Below, piece by piece: positions 55,680 through 64,000 of a DNA stretch of 64,000 nucleotides. The notes under the pieces were generated by a model. The model ran no database searches. It worked only from the letters and a program-made list of their open reading frames with translations, and was not told the DNA's origin. The DNA comes from Cyprinodon diabolis (taxonomy: Eukaryota; Chordata; Actinopteri; Cyprinodontiformes; Cyprinodontidae), in contig CM060072.1 of the NCBI GenBank assembly GCA_030533445.1, positions 17,057,267 to 17,121,266 of the forward strand. Reading direction: 5' to 3'. Both the position numbers and the translations under genes were made by a program. Numbering within the stretch: the stretch's first letter is position 1; the number at the start of each line of letters is the position of its first letter.

Positions 55680-57430
55680 ATCTGCAGAAGCTTTGTCTCC
55701 TCAAAGTGAAAATATTGAGACTTCTCAGAGCTTCAATAGGATGTCAATATGATTCTCTGATTGTTGAAACAGACGAAAAAGAAGAAATATAGCTAAAATG
55801 CAAAATACCAGTAAACTATAGCTGGTTATTTTTTTACCCATCATAACAGAACCCTTTACTTTAGCTTTTAAACAGAATCAGTCCTACAGAATCACTGTCA
55901 GGAATGAATGATACATACTGACTCTGTGCAACACACTGACAGGTCAGATAAATGTATTTCTGTAATTCAGAAGGTCTGAAAGATTTCCAAAGTAAAAAAG
56001 GACAAAACTCTAAAAGAAACAGAATAATGAAATATTTTTGTGATTGTCCTAATAATAAAAACTTTGCCAGTTCAAAACAAGAAAAAAAAAGTTTGATACA
56101 GAAGAACAAAATAATAGATCATGTCTCTCAAACTTCTGTGGAACTGCAGATGAAAGTCATTTGAGGTAACTTGTGGTGTTTGGGCGCCTCTGGGCTTTTT
56201 CTCCATTTTTACTCAAAGCCCTCTGTTTCAGTTCATGAAATCTCCTCTGTCAAGAATTGCAGCAGAACAAATATGTTCATAAATCTGCAGGACCTGATTA
56301 CAGATGTGGTTCACAGCACAGAACCATCACAAACAAACACCACACTGCTTTTAGCTTGATTAACCATATGCAAATAACACCTGCAGAGTAATCAAACACA
56401 CCTCTACACCCATCAGAATATAACAGTTTGTATTCTACCTGTTTGGGACGCCTGCTTACGAGATCTCGTCAGCATCATTACTTTTTCCTCTTATTTTTTG
56501 AAGGATAGCTACCGTGTCACTTTTTAAGGAATGATGTAAGGATTTGCAATGTTAGGGTACAAGTATGATTGGCAAAGCACTTAAACGGATTTACTTGATT
56601 ATAATTCCATCTTTTAATTATTGGTTTCATCATTGATGGTTAAAAAAGAGCAAGCAAAAAGTGTGAGCAAAAGTGCTGTTGTTGACTTAAACATGGTTCA
56701 TCCTTTGTTTCATTATGTGTTTTATCAAGCTTATGAGTCATCACCGGACCTCCTTGTATAAAATATTACTATAAAGCCCAATTGACCTCCATATAAAAAT
56801 ATATCAAACAATAACGATTGTCAGGTCATGATTTTTCTACATTGATTTTTTTCATATTTTAATAATGGCCCGATTCGTTGAGCAGAATCGGAAGGAAACA
56901 TTGCCCTGATTTAATGCAGCTGCATCACTGCCTCCACCGCACATGATTATCCTTTAAGACATATTATTTTCAGGATATCTTTAAAATTGGAAACAGGACT
57001 TATCAGAAGAAATGACCACATCAGTCCTCTCCTGCCCACCTGACCATGCTAGTGCAACCAGCATACATTTAGCAAGTTCTTGTTTTTTGGCTTCAAAGTC
57101 ATTTTATTTTTCCTTTTAATCAGAACAAAACCAGTTTCAGAACAATTGTGGGAAGTGGGTTTTTTTTCACTAACCGTTTTTTTATATCCTACAGTTGCAT
57201 CTCAAATCAAAGATAAATATTTTTTATTTACTTTTAAAAATACATTTCAAAAACATGTCTAGATTGAATACACACAGACTGATATCAAGTATTTATTTCT
57301 GTAAATAATGACTTTTACTTACTGCTTACAGCTTAAAAAAAATGAACAAAATACTTTTTTAAATAAGTTTATATATTATGCAAGACCTAAAAATATATAT
57401 GTTCTCAATAGTAATTGTATTGCTATAGCC
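55680..57430. other. Unassigned DNA
   Basis: No gene or repeat identified. The short frames are AT-rich and featureless. Confidence 0.45.
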
Positions 57431-57530
57431 CAGTGGTTCCCAAACTTTTTTGGCTCAAGGTACCCCTACACATTTTTCCACCCAGCCGTGGTACCCCTAA
57501 ACCTATAATGATTATGTGACATTATTTGAT
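57431..57530 (+). mobile_element. One end of a hAT (Charlie-like) element
   Basis: CAGTGGTTCCCAAACTTTTT followed by TGGCTCAAGGTACCCC is a familiar hAT terminus. I could not find the inverse end or a duplication downstream, so only one end is annotated. Confidence 0.55.
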
Positions 57531-57534
57531 AATG

Positions 57535-59160
57535 ATTATTTTTCTGTCATTTTTTTCAAAGTAGTAAAGAAAACATAAAATGTAGCCCCTCGCCTATAAT
57601 ATATTTGCTTACATCAAAATAAATTTACAAAATTGTTAAAATGTAAAATGTAAATGTAAAGCCGAGATACAGACCTGATTTAAAACAATTGCATCTGTAT
57701 ATAAGTCCTGAATAAGAAATTTCAGAAAGACCTTAGTTTCTATTTTTAGATTAAAGTAAAACTTGTAATCATTTGGAAATCCAGCTATCAGAATCAATGT
57801 CATTTAAAGACCACTGTGGAGCTTCCACAATTAAATATGATGAGTTATATCATTCAATCAATCAATCTTTATTGTCAACTATAATTTACATTGCAATCGA
57901 AATTTCAGTTTCAGTACAAGCCATTCATCACAATATATCACATACATTATGATGTTGGTCCACTGTTTTTAATCAGTTTCAAAGTCAGAACAGTCATTTA
58001 CATGGAAGTTTTAGAACACTTCTTTCCTACCTCTGCTGATGACTTTTTGAGATGTAGATTTTCTTTTCCATCCGAAATTATTAACTTTCCGAACGTCTTT
58101 AGCATAAATCTACTGTTGAGCGACGGTGGTTAAAAGACCCAGTTGCATCTGTGTATGAAGCCTCTCTTCTATCAGTGTGCAATGCTGCATTGTTAAATCA
58201 AAGATAAGAAACACCAAAGCCAGGAATTATTAGCTGTAGTCTGCTTAAGCCAACTTGGGCTTCCTCAACACGTCAGTAGAATAAGAATCTGAATAGCTGT
58301 ACAGGATGCTCCATCTAAATGTCCATTTACTGTCTGTTTTTTTTTTTTTTTTTTTGCTTCTTGAACAATTTAACTCAGATTTCTCATTGCAGTACATGTA
58401 TATTTTACAACATCAGATCATAAAATTGTTCAAATCTCTTAAATCCCAGGCCCTCTGATCTTGGTTTCTAAATGCATCACACATTTAGAAACAGAAGTCA
58501 GAATTAGGGAGGTCTTATTCCAATTTTAGGCTTGAAAGAGATATTTAGCTAACAAAACTGATGGCTCTTCTGTTCTAATTTAATTTTGTGTTCCTAGTAG
58601 GGGGTGATTCCTTATGGCATGTAGTTAATCCTTGGGAACACATGACTTTGCCATGAGCTTTTCACACAAGCAAAATGGGAAAGTGTCATATGGCAGATGT
58701 CACCATGTTAGCAAGCTGTTGGAGTCCAGACAAATTATTTTTATTGTGTGTGCCCTTGCTGTAATTGCCCTTCTGTCTGAAGTCTGCATCAGTTGGAGAA
58801 ACACATGAAGCTTTTTCTAGAAATGTGCCAGCCCTGTCTTCAGTTCAGATTGTTCATTAGGAACAGTTGGCAGTCAGATGTCAGCATCCGTCTCCTTTTT
58901 ACCCACAAATCCCAGTGTTTTTGCAGTGTTTCCTCATTACATTCTCAGCCCTAACAAACCTCAAAAGAGTTTAGTTGTCAGAGGTCTGACTTCAATTTTC
59001 AGGGGTATGTTGTAGTTTTTTCCGCTTCTGCAAGTAAAGCCTGCTGAGACGCCGCTGTGACATTGGGCAGCACAGATAAATTTGAGTTGATGAGTCCCTG
59101 TGAAGATGCCTAGCATTCATTATATTGAGAAGCCAACTGCATTTTTTCTTTCAATTACAG
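57535..59160. other. Mostly unassigned DNA
   Basis: A tail-like CAATCAATCTTTATTGTCAA occurs at 57857, perhaps the 3' end of a minus-strand LINE. A run of 19 T lies at 58337-58355. The 80-codon frame at 57891-58133 has no domain. From about 58560 the sequence shows no repeat features and could be single-copy. Confidence 0.4.
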
Positions 59161-59292
59161 AATAATTCCCTGAATAAGACAAACATTAATTGCAAACATC
59201 CTCTGAAGTGCCAGAAACCTCCATGCAAACACTGCTGCAGCACTTGTGACAAATGCTGTTTCAAGTGTTTTCTTTATACTAGTTTCAACTAG
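59161..59292 (+). CDS. Candidate terminal exon, cysteine-rich, unidentified
   Basis: A strong acceptor (TTTTTTCTTTCAATTACAG) ends at 59160. The phase-0 frame after it has 43 codons and a TAG at 59290-59292. It holds nine cysteines in its last 33 residues: KCQKPPCKHCCSTCDKCC and then FKCFLYTSFN, spaced C-x5-C-x4-C-x2-CC-x2-C-x2-CC-x2-C. AATAAA follows 84 bases after the stop. The spacing suggests a disulfide-rich or metal-binding tail. I see no upstream partner exon and no family I can name. The frame could start in another phase, and chance is possible given the short length. Confidence 0.35.
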   Translation, partial: NNSLNKTNINCKHPLKCQKPPCKHCCSTCDKCCFKCFLYTSFN

Positions 59293-59375
59293 TTGTAAAC
59301 AGAAGAGACCAGAATATTAAATCTACATGCAAAGATATCAACTTGATATGATTCACAATGGTAAATAGACTTTGT

Positions 59376-59381
59376 AATAAA
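59376..59381 (+). terminator. Possible poly(A) signal after the Cys-rich frame
   Basis: AATAAA in an AT-rich stretch, 84 bases past the TAG. It supports, but does not prove, a terminal exon at 59161-59292. Confidence 0.3.
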
Positions 59382-59802
59382 AATGATTTGGCTGTTCCTC
59401 TCCACTGCACATCACAGAGGATCATTAAGAGTTTGGATAAACTGTGAAATGTAGGAATATCAAAACAGGAAAAACAGTGTCTGTCACTGTAACTACCTAC
59501 ATGATCAAAACATGTAGTACTTTACCTCTACATTCTTTTGTTTAAAATACATAATACACTCAAAACTGTGTGAATTATTTTTAACAATTATTTGGTCAAA
59601 TGGTTTAGAAGCTAATTCGAGAAAAACATCCACTTGAAATAACTGAAACTGCTCTTTAAGCTAGATAGAGTACAGCTATCATTTACCCAGGCCTACTGTA
59701 ATTCAGAGTAAAAGAAAACAGCTCCTAAGTTAAAAGTATATCAGTCAAGCAAACAACCATTCAGCTTAGAGCCATTAATACTCAAGGTATCAGCTATTTG
59801 AT

Positions 59803-60000
59803 GGGGAGTGTTGGCATAGTGGTTAGAGCATTGTGCTTGTGATCTGAGAAGGTTGCAAGTACACAGTTCGATCCCCAGAGCCTGCACTCTTGGTCCCTCT
59901 GAAAGACTCTTAACAGCCCACGGCTCCCCAAGGGGATGGGTTAAATGCAGAGGTAAATTTCTCCAGTGTAAGATCAATAAAGTTAAATTATTATTATTTG
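59803..60000 (+). mobile_element. tRNA-derived SINE of a second family
   Basis: The head GGGGAGTGTTGGCATAGTGG...TTAGAGCA resembles a tRNA A box, and CAGTTCGATCCCC (about 59864-59876) a B box. The body ends with GGGTTAAATGCAGAGGTAAA, then AATAAAG and an (ATT)n tail. It is distinct from the SINE at 47703, which ends in ATGG. The 88-codon minus frame over it is not a gene. Confidence 0.75.
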
Positions 60001-60210
60001 AGCTCAAAGCAACTTAAAGTAAAACTGCAGGCCCTTTAAACTTTGTTGAATGAAACTGCTTATACCCAGACTGTATCTACATCTCCCAGCATGCATTTAA
60101 GTTCTGACATCACATCACAGGTCTTTTTTGAACTAATGTAAGCTCTACCCCTTTTCATTCCGCAGCTTCTGCTGCAACAAAGGCACAACATCAACAGCTG
60201 AGTCAGTGTA

Positions 60211-60562
60211 TTCTCATTATGAGTTCGTATGAAATCGTACGAAAAGTTATGCACCGTAATTTCGTACGTTTTGGACGTTTTTTTCGTCGTATGCGCATGC
60301 GCATCTGACGCACCATTCACGAACATAGAATATAAATTATAATTAGCCCTAACCCTGACCCTAACCCTAAGATATAAAACAGCAAGCAACGTAGTTAGAG
60401 ACATGAATAAGTGATGATTGCAGTGTCCGTCCGCGGATCTGCTTTTTTTTTCTGTCTGCCAGCGCATGCGCACTGATGTGGTTTTCTGAGGAAAAACGTC
60501 CAAAACGTACGAAATAGTGTGCATAACTTTTCGTACGATTTCATACGAACTGATAATGAGAA
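60211..60562. mobile_element. MITE with about 75-bp inverted repeats and TA flanks
   Basis: TTCTCATTATGAGTTCGTAT...GAAATCGTACGAAAAGTTATG at the left is mirrored almost base for base at the right. TA flanks both ends (60209-60210, 60563-60564), which fits a Tc1/mariner-type MITE. The interior contains GCGCATGCGC-type CpG palindromes near 60293 and 60463 and a telomere-like tract at 60347-60370. A 154-codon minus frame through it is produced by the repeats. Confidence 0.82.
60347..60370 (+). repeat. Four CCCTAA telomere-like units
   Basis: CCCTAA, CCCTGA, CCCTAA, CCCTAA in tandem, the C-rich form of the vertebrate telomere repeat, in the loop of the MITE. Confidence 0.92.
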
Positions 60563-60564
60563 TA

Positions 60565-60870
60565 TGTTGGCTGAGTGCATTGTTTCTGTGACTGAATTTA
60601 CAAACTTATTGGTTAAGTTTGGACCTCCACTTTGATCATTGCTTCAAGGAATAATCTCAACAAATTGAAATCTATCTACAGGTTTCCCAAATCCTCACAT
60701 TGTAGAAAGGCTTTTAGGCTGAAGGACTCTTTTTCCCTAGAAGCTCTCTGAAGTGTGAGGTTAGAACCTCAGTGGCCCTGCTCAAAAGAAGACAACAACA
60801 AATAAAATCATTTGCTTTTCTATTACTGTGATTATTTTCAAACATTTGCTCTGGCAGGGAGGTATTTTAA
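60565..60870. other. Unassigned DNA
   Basis: Nothing recognised in this 300-bp gap. Confidence 0.4.
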
Positions 60871-60873
60871 ATA

Positions 60874-60950
60874 TGTCACAAGCTCAGAACAGAGGACCCA
60901 GTACTCAAGGCAAGACAGTGCAATTATCCAAAAACATTTATTATAAAAAC
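60874..60950 (-). mobile_element. LTR 3'-end fragment, same family as 11749-12539
   Basis: TGTCACAAGCTCAGAACAG, then ACCCAGTACTCAAGGCAAGACAGT and TTTATTATAAAAAC align with the left edge of the minus-strand LTR at 11749 (ACCCAGTATTCAAGGCGAGAC). The match fades beyond about 60950, so the copy is truncated or strongly diverged. Confidence 0.6.
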
Positions 60951-61034
60951 AGATCTGCAGTAGTAGCAGCTAGGGCATCTAAGGCAGGAACCTCTGCAGG
61001 AGAGAAACACCAGTTAGTTACCAAGATAATCTGA

Positions 61035-62105
61035 CGGAGGAGGATTATGCACATGAGTAACTAATCTGGTTTAACAGTTCAAGTCTGGTTTCTTCCCGGT
61101 TCGACTCGGTTCCATTTATTAGGAACCATGGCTATTATAGAGATTAGGCTTAAACCAAGTTAGGTGAGGGTGAAGAAAATGGAAATGGCTCTGATAATAT
61201 AGAATACAAGTTGCTGGGATGACAGGCATTATAGAGAAATCTAAAACAGACTGAAGTAAGTTCAGAAAGAGGGAAAATTTAATTATAAACCTAAAGATCA
61301 AGATTTAACATTTGTGTAAGCAAAGAAGGCAAAGAGACCGAAAATCAGGTTCCGTCATTTTAAAATGAATCTTTTCATGTTTATAAGCTCCTGATATCAA
61401 TTTAAAGACATTAAAATTAAATCAGCAAGAAATAAAGAAGGGTATACTTATCTAGCTACAAATGTTCTATATGTAAGACAAGTTGAAAGGAAACCTGACA
61501 TGTAGTTTACTGAATCATTTGTTTTTTTTCTAACAACATACAGTAGCCTTCAGCTGAAAACCGGCATCCTTTCAAGACCCGAAAGCCGCAGGACATAGGC
61601 CGGTTTGGTATCAAAATCATCTAGACTTACTTCTGTGCTGGCTTTATTCCTTCAGAAGTGCTTTCTTATAAATTCAACCATCCACCTGTTGAGTAAATAT
61701 GGCTCCTTGTTTAAGTAATCTAAGGAATAATAGAAGAATAGTGGTCTGTACCTGAGGGTAATAAGGCTCTTTATAGGAAACTCTAAATCTCACACCATAA
61801 ATCACTCATTTTGCAGCACTTTGAATTCAGAGTAGAATGTTGGTTAATGTTAGCCAAAGTCCAATTTCCTCTGACAAAATAACTTAAAAAAACATGTTAA
61901 ATAATTTTGCTCCAAAAAAGAGAATAAATTCATGCAAATTCTTGAAAAACAAAAAAGGAACAAGAAAAAACAGAACTAAGTACAAATTGCTAGTTGCCTG
62001 AAACACCAGACATGGAAACTAAGCCCTTCCCACTAGTTAGGTAGGATCCAAACAACATTAAAGACGCATAATGCCAGCAAGCACTCACTCAGTGAAATTG
62101 ATTGT
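61035..62105. other. Unassigned DNA
   Basis: No gene recognised. The 60-codon frame at 61119-61301 is featureless. Confidence 0.45.
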
Positions 62106-62109
62106 TGAT

Positions 62110-62480
62110 TTGGGAGGGTGACCAGATATCGTCTTTTTCCCTGACATGTCCTACTTTTCATACCTAAAAAAAATGTCAGGGGGGAATTTCAAAATTGACC
62201 GGGATTTTTGGTTGACTACAGTGCAACCGCCAAACGGCAGATATGCACAGGTTTCGCAAGCAACCTCCTCCCACACCAAGCTCTCTCTTGTTGTCTGCAC
62301 AATCGCAGTAGTTCTAATTGGCACATTATGCACAAATTATTGTATTGCCTGCACGCTCTCACTCACATAAAAAAAAACACCACCTTGCATTATTTAAAAT
62401 CCGGGATAATTTATTCGACTTGCGGGCATCAGTGAAAAACTATCTATATCAAGGAGACTCCCGGAACTTCTGGGAGACTT
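62110..62480. repeat. Probable dispersed repeat (CTGACATGTCC core)
   Basis: GAGGGTGACCAGATATCGTC, then CCCTGACATGTCCTACTTTT is familiar as a dispersed vertebrate repeat start. The ends are not resolved and no inverted partner is certain. Opposed short frames are by-products. Confidence 0.35.
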
Positions 62481-62659
62481 GAGATGTCTGTTACCGGCCC
62501 CCAGCCCCCCTACTCCAGCTGAGGACGGGCAGCTCATGGCTCTCTGCTGAGGTCCGGTCCAGTCAGCAGCCCAGCAGTCGACACTTCATACCCGCCCCCT
62601 ACCTTGGGCCAGTGAACCAGTGGGCTGGTCTGTATGTCAATTTCGGGGCGTGACAAAAG

Positions 62660-63815
62660 TAAAGGCCAGAACTAAATAAGGCAACATCCTCAAATTAACG
62701 TCAATTCCGTGCTTCATTTGAATTAGCCCGTTTTATGGTGGAAGTTTAGAATTGTGAGATTTGCAGAGAAAGGAGGTGTCGACAGGGTTCGAACTTCTCT
62801 GTACATCCATTTCGCCCACTGAACTGAATAGTTCAGTGGGTGAAATGTAAACTCACTTTTGCATTCTATGACCCCTTTAATTTCTCTACACAGTAGGTGA
62901 GGTGTTTGAGTTCCAAAGTAGTTGGGATACAATAACAACACCTCACCAAGGCACACAGGCTCTCAGTATCAATGGTATCTTTAGTGCCCTGTAAATGGCA
63001 ACCTGTAGAGAAGGGCTTTATAAAAAAAATAGATTTGAGCAAATCTTAAACTGCTGGAAAATCTTATTTCCCAATAAAAAAAATTTTTTTACACAAACAT
63101 TACCATTTTGCACATCATAATCGAAGTATCACAAGCATATCCAGTGCAATCACCCATGTTCCATCAGCTCTGTCTCAATGCTTTGTGCTATGTCACTAAA
63201 GTGACAGAAAAACATACACAGACAGAACCTATTAAAAATATCTTAATATCTTATAAAAATATATATATGTATTATCTATTAGTCACAATTTCCAAGGATA
63301 AAAATACATGCAAGAACCACAGAATTTGCCTCTGACTGTAATTATGCACATGGCCAATAGGTGGTTTAGGTTGCAAATGAGGCTCAGAGAAATTAACACT
63401 TTGCTGAAGGAGTTAGATTGATTCAGTGTCTCATGAGATGTAACTGTCCTCTCACCATTACTTCATAACCCTCAATATGATGTAAGGAAGTCAGTCAAAT
63501 ATAGTATTATGCCATATGAAAGGCTGGAATATGTATGCAGAAGAGTTGCAATGCGCCTACAAAGCAAAGAGCAGGAACATAACTTTGCAGGAGAACAGAG
63601 ACAAGTTAGTTGGCACTCGGGGTTTGAAAAGCTGAGAGCCTTATGAGGTTCACAGATGTCCTACTGTATATAAGACATAAATGCCTAACCTTTTCACAAA
63701 TGGTCATAACAATGTCCTATAATGAAACTGTGCAAAGTGTTACCAAGCAAACTTGTGTGAACTAAACCAGAGGTAGCACTACAGCGTTTCCATGTGAATA
63801 TAGGAGAACCTTTTA
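62660..63815. other. Unassigned DNA with one hairpin
   Basis: CATTTCGCCCACTGAACT and AGTTCAGTGGGTGAAATG at 62808-62847 form an 18-bp stem with a 4-base loop. Nothing else is recognised. The 77-codon minus frame spanning it has no domain. Confidence 0.45.
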
Positions 63816-63818
63816 GAT

Positions 63819-64000
63819 CAGGCATCCCCAAAGTTTGTCCTTGAGGGCCGCTGTCCTGCAGTTGTAGAGGTTTCTCTGCTTTAGCACAGCTGATTCTGAT
63901 GATTACAGTTCAGCAAAAGCGTGTTAATCAACTATCAATGCGAATCAGCTGTGCTGGAGCATGGAAACGTTTAAACGGACAGAGGCCCTTGAAGACCGAC
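63819..64000 (+). mobile_element. Palindromic MITE, cut by the window edge
   Basis: CAGGCATCCCCAAAGTTTG, then CTTGAGGGCCGCTGTCCTGC at the left is answered by GGACAGAGGCCC...TTGAAGACC at the right. Inner arms (TTAGCACAGCTGATTC and GAATCAGCTGTGCTGGAGC) also pair. This is a common teleost fold-back repeat, possibly hAT-related. Its right end lies beyond the window. Confidence 0.7.

Noticed and set aside
59803..59880. tRNA gene
   Set aside because: Only A- and B-box-like parts fit. No clover-leaf can be closed, and the sequence continues into a SINE body with an (ATT)n tail.
60060..60524. 154-codon minus-strand frame
   Set aside because: It runs through the inverted repeats and simple sequence of the MITE at 60211-60562, with no protein features.

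Overview
This window looks like gene-poor chromosomal DNA from a ray-finned (teleost) fish. It has an AT-rich background, introns with GT/AG borders, poly(A) signals and no bacterial-style gene packing. Almost everything recognisable is a transposable element or its relic, and the families are those typical of teleosts: L2 and RTE (Rex3-like and BovB-like) LINEs, chromodomain Gypsy LTRs, hAT, Tc1/mariner, TTAA-type and EnSpm/CACTA DNA transposons, tRNA-derived SINEs and MITEs. I see no intact host gene. Family names come from motif recognition, not from a database search.

Layout. 1-7.4 kb: unassigned DNA with an L2 3' fragment and two minus-strand SINE copies. 7.4-8.1 kb: a truncated Gypsy-type LTR. 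9.9-10.7 kb: one copy of a dispersed repeat shared with 1.68-2.09 kb, then an inverted-arm repeat. 11.2-13.3 kb: a Tc1-like transposon carrying a minus-strand LTR and a short L2 tail. 15.9-16.9 kb: the 3' end of a chromodomain Gypsy element with its LTR. 17.8-19.0 kb: a second LTR-like unit with internal tandem repeats. 20.2-20.9 kb: a Tol2-like hAT MITE. 23.4-24.3 kb: a complete solo LTR with a perfect 5-bp target duplication.

25.8-36.6 kb is the centrepiece. A decayed BovB-like RTE LINE is interrupted by an 8.68-kb EnSpm/CACTA element (27879-36557) with CACTGCATGAA ends and a GGA target duplication. No transposase is visible in it. Instead it holds four exon-like blocks of one plus-strand gene with a promoter-like motif and a poly(A) signal. 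Three later insertions sit in this gene: a hAT element beside the exon-2 splice acceptor, an almost stop-free antisense L2 LINE in intron 2, and a Tc1 fragment upstream.

37.2-40.3 kb: a decayed two-ORF LINE. 42.5-43.5 kb: a hAT element with a ZMYM1/TTF-like exon. 43.6-44.1 kb: another LTR-like unit. 44.8-45.6 kb: a TTAA element with very long inverted arms. 47.1-48.3 kb: a CACTG-ended element carrying a SINE. 48.3-50.5 kb: an L2/CR1-type LINE fragment split by a hAT element. 51.8-55.7 kb: two Rex3-like RTE relics in opposite orientations plus a further LINE scrap. 57.4-64 kb: hAT ends, a tRNA-SINE, a TA-flanked MITE with telomere-like repeats, and a palindromic repeat cut by the window edge. 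A possible cysteine-rich last exon with a good splice acceptor and a poly(A) signal lies at 59161-59292; it is the only candidate for host coding sequence, and I could not identify it.
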